A stretch of 64,000 nt of DNA, taken from contig NC_089722.1 in assembly GCF_035083965.1 (NCBI RefSeq), forward strand, positions 39,231,958 through 39,295,957, in the 5' to 3' direction. Position 1 is the first letter of the stretch; each line of letters opens with the position of its first letter. The translations under genes were made by a program, and so were the position numbers. Below, in pieces: positions 9,182-22,400 of the stretch. The notes below the pieces were generated by a model. The model was not told the origin of the DNA. It saw only the letters and a program-made list of their open reading frames with translations, and did no database searches. This DNA is from Branchiostoma lanceolatum. Taxonomy: Eukaryota > Chordata > Leptocardii > Amphioxiformes > Branchiostomatidae.

Positions 9182-12100
9182 AGAGACCGAGGCGGTGTAT
9201 GCCCATGGCGGGACACAGCCCGTCCGTGTCTCCCCACAGCACGGGCCTGGCCACACCACCGCGACAGAAGCCGTCGTCCTTTCCCGAAGTGGAGCCCAAA
9301 CTGACCTCAGGTAAAAACATGGCGTTGTTTCATCTTCAGACTACAGCTACCCTTGCCGGTCAGTTGTTCGATCGGTACCTCTTTAGAACTCTCCCTAAAA
9401 TACCTTCCATTTATCGTCTTGTGTTCTCTCTCTATTTTAAACCTTTGGTGGTTTTCGTTGTGGTTTTTACTGAATTTTTGGTAGCGTGGGTATAGACAGC
9501 TGTGTGAGTGACCGGTTTGGGTTTTCTGACACCGGGGGTTCCATAGAGGGTGTGAAGTTTGGAGTGTTGACCTTTCTTCTCACACAAAAGAACTGATCTG
9601 TACGGTCATTTCTCACCGATTTGTCTCGGCTAGAACAGACGCCGACATGCATATATTATCTCACCTCCTCGCCGTGAATAACCATGACTCTTCAAAGGAC
9701 TTGGTGTTTAGCATAATCTCCATAAATATTATTCCCATGATGGGCACAGTTTGGATAGACGGTTGTTTTCATCTGTGCTGCTAATCACTCGAGTTGAGCT
9801 CTGTGATAAAGTGAGCCTTAGTCCTTAAGAATAGTGTTGGCTGTCAACTTTTCTTTCTGTGGATAGTTAACAAATCAAACTTAGCTCAGACAGGAAAAGT
9901 AAGTGGTTCAGTTGAAGGATTGGTGAGGTATACTATTCTTCTTCTATGGCCAATGGTAAACAGATGTATAAGTACTTATGTTCAAAATCCACATTCGTGC
10001 CTAACACAAACAGATGTACTAGTACCTCTGCACCTCTAGCAATAAAATTCGGCATCTGCCTACTTCTGGCACAGATAACAAGCATGTGACAGTAAAACTG
10101 GAATTAGGGCAGGGTTTTTGGATCTGTTCCAAGGTCCGTATAACCCCCTTTTAACCCAACCTGGTTGTAAATCAGACACACACTGAATGGCACTAAAACG
10201 ACAAGGATAACAGTCAAGGAATAATCTGCCCACGTGATGTCATCATTTTAAAACCCTTGTTTATCTTGCTATCAGTTAGAGCAGGATGTTAGTTGTTATG
10301 CTTCATGCATATTCCATCGGTGGATAGGCTATCTCTTTCAATATATTACCGTGGAGATAGGAGATGTCTGGTACATGTTGGGCATGGGCTAGGGAAGGTT
10401 TGTAGATAAGCAATGGTAACATTTCCACGTTTATTTTGTCTTGAGAAGCGGTCTTTGTGCCACGCCACATGTTCTAAATTGTAATCTACTTCTGGTTAGG
10501 ATTTCAATGCCGGAATTTCCTAGACCATACGCAGGTTGTAATCCTAAATCAAGGCAGTTTTCCGGGGTACGTGTCCAGTCCATAAGTCAAGGCAGGACCT
10601 GTCCCGGGAAGAAAATTTTCTTGTTTAGAAATCTGACGAGAATGTATTTCTGTAAGCTTGAAATAGCAGATTAAACAATGAAAAACAACAACTTGGGCTC
10701 CAAAAGAATGTACGAGACTGAAAAATTAAAATTGTAGACAGCCCTGCAGTAACTTGAAGTGTGAGTATAGCAACAGCTGTGTTGAAGTGTCATTTAAAAC
10801 AAAATGGCTAACATGCATATACAGTATCTACATCACAAATCATTTTACCCCAAGGACATCCCTCCATACCCAATCAGATAGCCCAGTCTGGAATTTAACT
10901 CTAGCCTGGTGATTTCCTTGCCAATTTCATCTCTCTCGAGCCTGTCAAAGGACTGCAGACCCATCTATCATTAGCCTTTGTTATGTAGATTGGAGTGGCT
11001 GTGGTCTGACGTTATTGATCAAGATAGAGAAAACCCTGTGGCCCTCCTCCCAACCTCGGATAGTTTGCCAATCCCGAGGATTGATTGAGTTTTCCTGTTC
11101 ATCAGTTTGTTTGAAAGTTCGATGCTCTGTCATTGTCGTACTGCCAGTATCCTGGATCAATTTAGGTAGATTGTGAAAGTCAAAGGAAGGACATTTTCTA
11201 CTCACAGCTGAATGGTAAAATGTTTGTGTTTTAAAATCTTGGCTGAAGTTGTGTGTGAATAATTGGCTTTAGGTAGCAGTCTGCATTCTGCAAAAATTAA
11301 AAAAAAAAGTTTCAAAGTAAAACATAAAAATGGATAAACTAGAAAGGCCGTCATTTGCCCCTGAGCAAATACAGCATGTTTAGCCATACTCCTCCCCATG
11401 CAAGAAGTGTGCTGTCCCAAAACAACACCTGGGCAAATTGAAATATTAACTGCATGTAGAAAGGCAACATTTGCGAGAGCATCATACTTCTCCAATCTCC
11501 CTCCCGATGCATAAATTGACTGTTCCAAAATCACCCGTGCAAAAAAATTCTCTCTACAAGTTCTGCGAGACCCCAAGAGCTTCTTACTGCAACATTGGCA
11601 AAGGCTTGCGTGTGTTCCTGCAATATGACCTAAGGTGACCTAAACAGAACACGCGTTCTTTGGCCAGTAGCAAATGGAACACGCGGAACCTTAGATAGAA
11701 CATGGATTCCTTGGCCAGCAGCAAATAGAACATGGAACGTGGATACCACTTTTGGCCTGTTTTTGGTCTGAAATGGGTCCAAAAGTCCCCAAAATGAAGC
11801 ATTTTGAAGTGATGTACACCAGAAATGTGTTGGAAGTCCTGTAGGGACATGTTCAAGGCACCCTTGTACCGAATTTCAGGTCACTTGCATGTAAAACCAG
11901 GCCACAGGAGCCCAAAATATAGAAATTGTCTAAAAATGCCCCAAAAAACCTCCATAAAAATGATTTTAAGGGCTGTTTCAAAGCAATTTTAAAATCACCT
12001 GAGGGTATTTGCTTTCTTTACCTCCATGCCAAATTTCAGGTCGGTTGATTAAAAAATGGCGGAGTTGAATCCATTTGAAGATTTGGCAGGAGAAGAAGAA

Positions 12101-15100
12101 GAACATGAACAAAAACAATATGTTGAGCCATACTAGGTATGGCTAAACATAATAACTGAAAATTAGATGAGTAGCCTATTGTCTAAAATATTTGATGGAA
12201 GGGACCTCTAATACATTTAATGGTTAGTCTGCCTTTCTGTCTGGTGTTATATAAATGGAAAAATATACCCGGGTATACATCTCTCTAAGTATGTCTATTC
12301 AGCCATCTCAGCAAAGCAGAACTAACATAGGAAGGAGTAATAAAGGGAGCTAAACTTGGAGCAGATGTTAAATGTCTGCTGCGTAGCCAAGTGCCTTTCC
12401 AAGGTTGTCATTAGGTCTCTCAAATGTGTCATCATAGGTTTTGTAACATTACAACAACAGATTCTTGTTTCAACCCTCTGAGATTATAAATCCAAATGCA
12501 ACAAGACATTCATGCCAGAATGTTATATGAGCACTTGTTTACTCCATATGCAAAGTCAAATGCCTTGAATGACATGTCTTTTCGCACAGTAGTCCTATCC
12601 TATCCAACCCCACAAATGTAGCGTGGTCAAGTTTTTGCATGGATCGTCCTCCCATTTTGTCGCTTTTGTCGGCAGCCCACTGCTTTATTCTTGTTCCTTC
12701 TAGTTTCAGCTGAGTTGTCCTTTATCAATATTCCCTCTTACATTTCCATTTCTTTGTGTCGAGTGTTTAATGTGACATGGGATTAAACCTTGTCCCCTGT
12801 GGCCATGCTTATTTGATTATCCTGCTATCTGAGTGCACTGGAGCCAAACCCCCTGTTGGCCCCTGCCCACGATATTCACATGACCAACCAAAGTGTCCTT
12901 GAGAGCCATGGAATTTGTCCACATGATTTTTACGATGTGCCCAAGACTTCGATCTTAAGATAACAAGTTATTTTGGACTAGTCCTAGCCTTGTTTTATCT
13001 AGAAAGGTGATCAAAAATCCAAGCAAGCCATTCAAGTTCTGTTTCTACAAATATAAGGTCATTGGTTTTTGTTTTTTTAAAGATACTACAGTACCTCCAT
13101 TTGGAAATTGTTGTGATAGCTGACAGAGCATGTTTTGTGAGAGTGAGATTTAATTTGCTTCTATGTAGTGCTAAACGCACATCCTATGTTAGACATGCTT
13201 CACGGCAAAGACTGTGTTACAGAAGATTAAACGTATCACCATTTTCTTCTTCCTCAGAACAAATCTCCCAGTTCATCCGTGATGAGTACCGCCGCATGCA
13301 CCGCAGGCGCCGGCTGTGGGTAGCAACAGACTCAAACGTGCAATCCGCCGCCTCCCCGAGCCACCACGGCTCGCTCTCCCCCATGCACGAAAGCTCCCAC
13401 ATGGCCGGCGGGTCGTCCCCAATGCATTATGGGGCGTCGCCGATGCACTACGGGACACTGTCGCCGACCCACGGGAGCTCGTCGCCGATCCCGGGGACGC
13501 AGTCGCCCATCAACAAGGACAAGCCGCTGTTCTCGATGCGCCAGGTCAGCATGATCTGCGAGCGGATGATCAAGGAGCGAGACACCCATGTGAGGGAGGA
13601 GTACGACAAGGTGCTGTCCTGCAAGCTAGCAGGTGAGTTCACACTTCAGTTTGTTTGTTTTAGCTTGTAAGTTCTCCCAAAAATAGAAAGCTTGTAAGTT
13701 CTCCATAGCTTGTAAGTTCTCTTTATTTGTATAATTCACTATAAAGAAGGATCTATTGCCAATGCAAGAAAAATGGGACTTACCCAAATGTTCCTTGACC
13801 AGGGCTGCTGTCGACAATCGAAAAGTTGGATTAACCTAATTCTTTGTGTTGGCAGTCGCAGGTAAAGATCCTCCTCCTAATGATTCCTTGTTTTGTAAAG
13901 ATCCTCCTCAATATGACACACTGTTTCTATGTAGGAAGTTGGATAGTCTAAGTTAACATAAGGATTTCACCATTGGTTTGAGCGATGGCAGACTTTCACA
14001 AATGTAAAATGTGGTCTGATGTTATCTATTCGGACTTGATCAAATTCTTGTAGGAAATCAAAGAGGAGAGAGGAACAGTTGTTGCAATTGTGAACATTTT
14101 CCTGCAGTCTTGTGTAACGTACATACTGCAATTATCTAACAGTAACAGCCTGCCCATCAAGCCACATAATCATTAAGCTATGCACAGCTTTAGGTTGAAA
14201 GGTTTTATCGTCTTACGCTGTGTTATAAATCTCTAGTGGGCAGTTCCTGGCGATCTATTTCCTGATGGCCTAAATAATGCAGCATGCACCCGTAGTGCTG
14301 TGCTATCAATATTGATGTGTGAAATATGGGGTCAGCCATTATGTATAATGCTATGGTACAGGCTTGGGAAAGAATGGAAGGGTACAAGAACATGCATTCC
14401 TAATCATAGCAGTGAATATTTTGTGACTTGTAAGTGTAGCCAAGAAGCAAACCCAGGCTTAGTAACATGATGAATTTTATTTGCTGGCAGGAAAAGTGTC
14501 AATAATGAGTCCAGTTGAGATGTTGGTGGCCTGCAAGTTGAAAGCAGAACGTTCTGAGCAGCCTTGATTTTTGTGTGGGCCACGCTAATTTATTTCATTG
14601 GTTCTCAAGATTTAAGGCAAAAATATAGCAAGCTGACATCATAAAAGAAGAGAAAAGGGAGGAAAACTTGAATATGACTGTATTAAAAACTGACTGCACC
14701 AAGACATAAAACTGGTCCTCATTCTTTGTTTTCAATGTTTTTCTAGTTGATGACATTCCTTTTAATCCGAGATCCAAGAAATCATATTGGTATGGCCTTA
14801 GAATAGTCTCTACCAGACTAACTACGACGGCTATAGGGAGAAATATTTGCCAGGGTTTCACTTGCAGGATTGCAGATTGGACCCCCTCTGTGTAGCCGAC
14901 TCCCTTAGCATACTATTCACTCTATTTGGCCAATGTCTACTATTTTCCCAGTGATCCGCAGGGCCTGGTAGAGGCTAGCCTTAGAAGTCCATTAGTATAT
15001 TTTGAATTCTGTTCTAACGCTTGGTATCTTGTGTCGTTCCAGAGCAATATGATGCCTTCATCAGGTTCAACCAAGACTATTTGCAGAGGCGATTTGGAGA

Positions 15101-15509
15101 GACAGCCGCCAGCTGTAAGTATTCATTCCTGCGTTTAGTTCAGTCCTTACTGATCTTCATACTACTGTAAATCTTCAAATATTTGCAGTGGTTTTGTTTT
15201 CACAAATTCATGACACTTAGAATGTGCATTTCCTATGTATAACTACTGTAATACGGAATTGTTTCAACTGTATATTTAAATCCTCCCTGCAAAAAGAAAT
15301 AGATTTACGGTGAACTTGGACCAACAGTTAAAGATTTTCTTTTAGTTTGCCAGTATACAGTAACAGTTGGCTATTTCTTACCACCTTTTATCTGTCAAGA
15401 AATTTTATATCTAAGGATATTTTATAAACACAACCTTGCCTGATATCTTTGGGCCTTTTTTTTAACAATAGCATAACTCTGTACCCTTTGTTTTACAGAT
15501 GTATCATAA
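9121..15509 (+). CDS. AKIRIN2: Akirin, nuclear cofactor of innate immune transcription
   Basis: Four coding exons: 9121-9310, 13258-13632, 15043-15114 and 15499-15509, giving 215 residues against about 200 in vertebrate akirins. The N-terminus MACATLKRTYELDP matches the family and is followed by a KRPRR nuclear signal near residue 21. Exon 2 carries EQISQFIRDEYRRMHRRR, then a Ser/Pro/His-rich insert with repeated SPMH, then LFSMRQVSMICERMIKER. The conserved C-terminus EQYDAFIRFNQDYLQRRFGE ends in SYVS, the last codons supplied by an 11-base exon. All junctions are phase 1 with GT-AG sites. Akirins bridge transcription factors such as NF-kB/Relish to SWI/SNF chromatin remodelling. Vertebrates have AKIRIN1 and AKIRIN2; this is probably the unduplicated ancestor. 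Confidence 0.96.
9311..13257 (+). other. Akirin intron 1, no further gene seen
   Basis: About 3.9 kb. The stretch from about 11340 to 12150 looks like a dispersed repeat: it contains GAACACGCGTTCTTTGGCCA and related near-repeats, CAAATTTCAGGTCGGTTGAT, an AGAAGAAGAAGAACATGAAC tail, and GTTTAGCCATACT at one side with AGTATGGCTAAAC at the other. The remainder shows nothing recognisable. Confidence 0.5.
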
Positions 15510-16368
15510 ACCCAGCAGCATCGAATATAACCAGTCAACCCTGTAGCAGTCACCACCAGCAAGCCAAAACTCCAGCCGTACAGTCAAAGCCACCCTACCC
15601 ACCCATACAGAGAACAGCTGTGACTCACACTACAACATTGGCCACGTCATCTGTTCAGGAAGAAATCCCTAGAACTGGCTTACAGTTTTCCACCCAAAAC
15701 AATTGTTAAAGATTATGTTTTCATGTATAAATAGGTTCATCAGGTTGTAGAATCACTGGTTAACATTTGTTTTTTGTACGCATACTTTGTACTGTTCGTG
15801 TAAAGAATTCCGTTAACCAATGATATCTTCATGTTATCTGAAGATGTCATCTAAACAGTTATGTTGGAAGCTTTTTTTGTTATTGTCATTTACCATGATG
15901 TATAGCCTTCATCTGCAGGCCATTTTGAGTTTTGAAAGGTGTTTTGTAAAGTCCAGTGGCACATTGTTGGAAGTCTCTTTTTTTCAATCAGTCACTGGAT
16001 GGACAGTAAAATGGTTCATCGTGATTTGAAATATCATTCTGTATTATATTTTCTTTTAATTCTGTCACGACGTACAGGATATAGTTGTTAAGATATTTGG
16101 GTTGAAAGTTTGCAATGGAATGATCCAAGCTTCCGTCATCTTTTCACATTTCCAGTGAACAGTGTTACTACCATACATCTGATACAGTGTATAGTCAAAT
16201 TCTCGTTTAAGATTCCTGGCCAATTGTGTAAATCTTCAATTGTATCTTAGTATGGAAATGTCTCAGCCTTTAGTAATGTTTTCTAATGCAACATCTTGAT
16301 TAAGAACAATGTGACGCTTTTAGTTGTATTCTTGCATTTTGAGACATTGTGTAGACAAGTATCGGTTG

Positions 16369-16374
16369 AATAAA
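16369..16374 (+). terminator. Akirin polyadenylation signal
   Basis: AATAAA lies about 860 bases after the akirin stop codon in an AT-rich 3' UTR. It is the best-placed signal before the next gene. Confidence 0.55.
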
Positions 16375-17815
16375 AACCTGGCTTCTTATACTGTACAGTT
16401 GTACAAAAGTTGTGGTATCACCACTTTAGGGACTTAGAATCTAAGTTAGATGATGTATTTTGCCATGTTAAACAGCATTGTTACTTGCTATCTTTGGTTA
16501 TTGTTGATTTGTTGTTTTTTGCCCCTTGTGTAGAATGCTCTTGTTTACCATTCCAGATGTTTTTGTCTGCAGAAAGATGGCATACTAGAGTTTTAAAAAC
16601 CTAAACTTTCTTCATATTTACATATGGTCCATATACCCCAGCAAGACAGTGTATTAGTGATCTGCATGTCTGATATTTTTGTGGAAATATTACTGGACCG
16701 AAAACAATTCAAGTCAAACACATAGACTGCTGATACTGTGCTGAAGAATGGTAAAACTGCTGCTATCATCGAAAGAAATCCAAGTGTGCCGTTTCTTCTC
16801 GCTCTGAGGCACAAAATTTGAAACAGAAGAATTGCTAAGGTACTATCAGCTGGGCGATCAAGTCTCGTTGACAGTCCTGTTATGTACTTGGATTACAGTA
16901 GTTAACAAGAACACATCTAGTACACGTTAAGTCAAGCCTTACAATTGTTAAGATTCAAACTGTCTTAAAACATTGGACCTGTTTTGTATGGTCAATACTT
17001 TCTGCATATTGTAAATAGTCGATTGTTCCATTGTTATTTCTTTGTTTACTATGATAGTAGTTGACATAGTCCAATGTTGGGGATATTCCTCTGTAGGTAT
17101 GCAGCTCAGTGAACACCCCCATGTGCCTGTGGGCTCTTCCACTGCGGAGAAATTTCCCACAGAAGATGGAGCAATACCATTGTGACACGGGGGTGAACTG
17201 CTGCTGCGATGATAGCTTGGTAGTCCCAGAATTGGTGAAACAGGGTTGTAGACAAGCAGAATAATTTTTTGGCAATGTTGATACTTGCAAGAACTAGCAT
17301 GATGGTAGAAGTTTGTTACATTTTGTATCTAGGGGGAGAAAACTTGCTTATTGCAGGCATTGCAATGGACTTCAAGAAATGAGGAAATATGGACAGGATT
17401 TGTACTTTGAGAATTTGCCATGTATTCCATCTTACCATACACATGAAAAGGCTTTGATAAACCTGCCTATCAACCTAACTAGCCTGGAATAAGCTTGGGA
17501 AAATTACCAATAAACAGACAAAATGTTTAATGGAGAGTTTTGTATTGTCTAACAGAAGACTTTGTTGAGATCTTAGAAGAAGCTGAACTGAGGCCACTTA
17601 GAAGGTTAACCATGCATTACTGAATCGTTACTTTATCCCAATATTGAGAGAAATATTGTTTTGGGCTTATGTGTACGCACCTAGGAAGCCACCATTTCAA
17701 ACAAAGGCAGAACAAATATTTCCCCAGTGGAATGCCCTGCCTGGCATGGTTGTGACGGCTCCCACTGTTAAGCCTTACCGTGCCAGGCTGGAGGCCTGCC
17801 CACCTTAGCCTTGGA

Positions 17816-17834
17816 CCCCCCCCCCCCCCCCCCC
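17816..17834. repeat. Poly-C tract
   Basis: Nineteen consecutive C residues followed by a short AC run. Its length is likely to vary between reads or individuals. Confidence 0.9.
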
Positions 17835-18989
17835 ACACACACACTTTACCCCTCACAAGTCATCTGGGGTATTCTCCCATAGCAGCCAAAAAACGAGGCA
17901 TATGATAAAAAGGTCACAATCTTCCCCCACCGACGTCTGCTTGGAGAGTAATCTGGGGGTAGTTGAAGTGTATGTTCCTGTGTGGAGGGGGTGAAGTCTG
18001 ACATCTTAAATGTCTTCATCAAGAAACATGACTTGCACTCTTAGACATAGTAAGAGGAGAGAAACATAAGGCTGTCAAAATTTTGATTTCAAGATTCAAA
18101 TATTTTCATTAGACAAGGGTTTCATTTTTTCTGTACAGTTTGTTCTTTATTCATTATCTACTAATTTGCACATTGCATACATACTACGTAGCCGTCAAAT
18201 TGGTCATACCTACCTATCTAGTCCCTTGACCTCCAGGTCATTTTGGGGAACCGGTTAATCTCCAAGCAGATCTTTCGGTGGCGACAAAAACTTCCTTTGC
18301 CAGTTGGATACGGTTTTATAGCCACCAAAAGATCTGAATGGAGATTAGACAGCAGTATCATTTTACACATTGTATATAGTTTCAAAATTTTTCGGGCCCA
18401 AAAATCTAATTTTGACTGACAGTGCTTAAGTACTGATGATACACACTTAACTTTCCTCATTTCGATTTTCACAGATCGTACGTAACGGAAGATCATTAAC
18501 TAATATAATATACACTGGCAATACATCACAGAATTAATTGATGCGCATTGCTACGTCAGTCACAATTTTTACGATATGTTGGAAACAGAATAAGGAAAAA
18601 TAAACCTGAGTAAATAAGAAGTAAACATTCGTTCCAATTATACAAAGCATCGAACTGGAACAAAAAACTTGAAAAAAAAATTACAACAAATATGAATTCT
18701 GTCCTGGTAGAATACTTTGATACATGAGAAGATATGTAGTATTGCACCACTTAAGACTTGGGATCAGAAATATGGCTGCCTTTTTAATTGCATCAAATCA
18801 AGTGTTTTCGACAATCCGAATAAGTATGGACCTGTAACCTGGTTTGTTCCATTTAAATGGCTAATAATATGTCATTATGTGATATCATATACATAATTCA
18901 ATATGTAGTGAGAATTGCAACATTCAAAAGCAATAGCTGTACCTTCATATCCTCTGCCAGCAAGTTTTTCAGGCATATTTTACAAATTG

Positions 18990-19165
18990 TCTTCCAGTCA
19001 TCAAGGCTTCTAAGCCATAGTCCATACTTACTGAGTACAACCTACAGATACATGTATATCTGCCCCAGTACAGCACCCGTACTTCATGATCCGGTATTTT
19101 GGACCTGTACCTAATCAATTTTTACGGTACAGTACCAGTACACAGTACCGGTACGCAGCACTACT
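18990..19165 (+). repeat. End fragment of an AGTGCTGCGTACC element
   Basis: It ends with GGTACAGTACCAGTACACAG and GTACCGGTACGCAGCACT. This matches the right end of the element at 37592-38020, including the phrase TATTTTGGACCTGTACCTAA. Confidence 0.6.
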
Positions 19166-19407
19166 TATACATCTACCACAGAGTGTGTATCAATACTCAT
19201 TAATGGTAAGTTTTAACACTGATCATGTTTATCTACCTTCTTCACACACAAACTGTAGAGCTTTCAACTGGACTTTTCATAATTGATAAGAGTGTTGATG
19301 TTTACTGTTTTGGTTCAAAGCCCATCAGTCTAAGTTCTCCATAGGCGTATCAAGTGACATTTGACCTCCCAAACTCTCCACACTGGTTTGTGATGATCGT
19401 TGACCTC

Positions 19408-22400
19408 CTAAGCCCTCCACACAGGGGTCGCGGTGACCTTGACCTCTCTCGCCACAGTGATAAACTCCTCGGGGTGACCTGCGGCAGCGTAGTGCTCCAA
19501 GAGCTCCTGTATGGCTCGTTCCTCGATCTACAAAGAAAACACAGTCATTCCACAAAAGTTAGTTTTCAGTCGCTCCGTTTGAAAAGACAAAAGATATTCT
19601 ATATTTAGTTCTTGTCCAATTCTTAAAGGGTTAAACTTTTTTCCCACACAACAGAGTGAAACTGGTGAAATCTACAGGGAAAGAAAGGCCCATTATTCTA
19701 TATTGTATGAATCAACACATGTACTTTCATACTCTACCGGTAGTGGTTACATATCCCCGACTTTGAAAAACTTATTTTGAGAGAGCTCTACTGCAGCACC
19801 CCCAGGTATGTACAATTTAGATATGCAGAAGTGGGAGATATTTTTGAATACATTTTTAAAGGATAATACAGGTTACACATGAAACTTTTATTTCAGTATC
19901 GAGTTATGCTATGATTTGATATATACTTTGTATATGCAACCAATTACTATTTTGTCAGCATTTTTGTCTGATTTGTTGTGTCATATTGTTATTGTTATCA
20001 CTTACTACTATAATTATGTTATGAATTGTTAGATTTGTTTTATTTTTTGTAAATCTAGATGGGAGAAGACCTTTTATAAGCCATCATGGCTTTTTTTCTT
20101 CCCCCAGCATGTGTATTTTTTGTTCTATTCTTTTCAATTATGTACTACAAACTAATAAATCAAAATCAAATTTACAAAAACTCTCGGACATTTTTGTAGG
20201 CCTAACCTGAATGAGGGCCAGAGGTTTGTTAGCAGCCTTGACCAGGTTCTCTCTCTGCTCCTTCTCCGACTCGATGATAGCCGACAGCTGGACGGTGGAC
20301 TGGGCCGGAGGGCTGGACGGAACCTTCCTCTGCCACGGGCTGGGAAGGCACAGCAATATTCACAAATGACTCAAACTTAGATCTAAGTATTCATCTGCAT
20401 AGTTGTGACCTAATTTGCCTATTCGTGACACTTAACACGGAGCAATCCACTGGCCAGGACTAGCCTCCACAGCAGGCTCCCTGGGCCTTTTTTGGGGGCT
20501 TGTAAGACACCTTTTGACTTCTTTTGTACTGGGTCATTAGTGTAGGTAGCCCATAACCATTAGGCCCGGTAGAATAGAACTTCATTGCTCAACATTTGTA
20601 TATGTAATATGGTACAATGTGTAAAGCACCAGTCTCACCACTGAGGTGGTCAAAGAAAAAAGAAGTGTTACAAATCTGGAGGGCTGCCTTGTACCTTATC
20701 CTGCCAATAGGGTAGCAAAGCTTGAAGGATGAACTTTTTGTAGTATCAATTGCAAAAATGTGACCTAATTTACATATCTATGACATCTTACAAAGACACT
20801 ATCATGTTTGCCAAATGACAGTTACTCAAGTACCTGGATAAAATTTTAAAACACTGCTGTCTGAAACATAAATCTTATCCAGTTACTTGAGTAATCATTA
20901 CTGTCATTTGGCATATCTTATTACCTGGATGTCTAACCTTCATTAACACTATCATGTATTTAACAAGAGAGATACAATTTATTTACAATGTATTACTATT
21001 GATAAGAATAACAATTTATTTACAATGTATTACTATTGATAAGAATAATAGAGTCCAATCTTAAAAGACACCTACTTGGCTTGTTCTGTTGGACTCTGGG
21101 GTGACCTGGGGGATTGTGGGGAATCTGCCTGCTTCTCTGGTTTGCTCCCATGATGCTTTGCTCCATGCGCCGGTAAGCCCCAACTGCAGAACAAAGAACA
21201 ATTTTCAATTTTAAAAAACGTTGTTTACATCCTTTGTTTATACGCTACTGAAAGAATAACAATAGCACTTTTAGAACATAGAGTGGTAGATCTATTTCAT
21301 GTAAGTTTTTTTCACTTTCTGAACTTGAATCCAATAAATTAAGCAACACTAGATAAAATGATTGACGGACTCGGTGCCTACCTGATTGTCTTCTCGTGGC
21401 TGTGTGATGGGGGAGAGGTTGCCATGGTAACAGCGACCCTGCCTCCTCCCTCCTCCTCCTGCAGGACCTGTCTGAAGGACATGGCAGGGGCAGCATGGCT
21501 GGGGGTGGGGCCCCTGGGGACAGGGTGGGGAAAGAAAACTACGGTCAAACCTGTACTACTGATCACCTCTACATAAGGGCCACTTGAACATTAATATACA
21601 GTGAAGCCTGTACAAGTGAGGACCTCTGTATAAGGACCACCTGGGCATTGATATACAGTAAAGCTTATTTAGTGAGGACCTCTACATAAGGACCACCTAG
21701 CCATTGATATACAATCAAGCCTGTACAAGCGAGGACCTCATACATAAGAACCACCTGGGCATTGATATACAATGTACAGTCGAGCCTGTAAAAGTGAGGA
21801 CCTCTACGTAAGGATCACCTGGCTATTGAGGTCACATTTTGTAGGAAATGTTCTAAAGTTAAGCTCTAATTTCAAACTCAACATGCCTCTGCATAATCTA
21901 TGCATCAGACAATGAAATACACCGGCTGATCAAATGAGATACAGCTAAAACACTGCACCCACCATGGGTTGGATGCTGGTTTCCCTTGTTGAGCGAGGGC
22001 TGCTTGTGAGTTGGAATCCTCCTGGAACTTCAGCTGTCTCTTCCGCTCCTTCTGAGACATCTTGGTAGTGATGACCAGTCCTTGAGGTGATGGAGATGGA
22101 GCACTGAAGATGTGGAGGTGAAAAAATTGGAATGTATCTCAATAAACATGTAGTATAGCTTGAAAAACAGCTACTTTTCCACTAGTTTTAACAAGGTGAG
22201 ATGGTATATAATGGAAATCGGTCGTTCCTTTGTTCAGTTATTCTCCTTAGAAGATTTTCACAATATCACCCCTGCAGTTCCAGAGCAAGCTGCTAGGGGG
22301 CCCAAACCTACACCACTTCTTTATTACATTACAAGCTATCAGCCACCCAAATATCAAGACCATAGCACGTCCACGGTCAAAAGATACAAAAACGGAAGTT

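Larger units (their letters stand above)
16390..19407. other. Akirin-IBTK convergent intergenic interval
   Basis: Akirin ends on the plus strand and IBTK on the minus strand, so the interval holds 3' flanks. It contains a run of 19 C residues (17816-17834), a repeat fragment at about 18990-19165 and AT-rich sequence. No coding exon is recognised. Confidence 0.6.
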
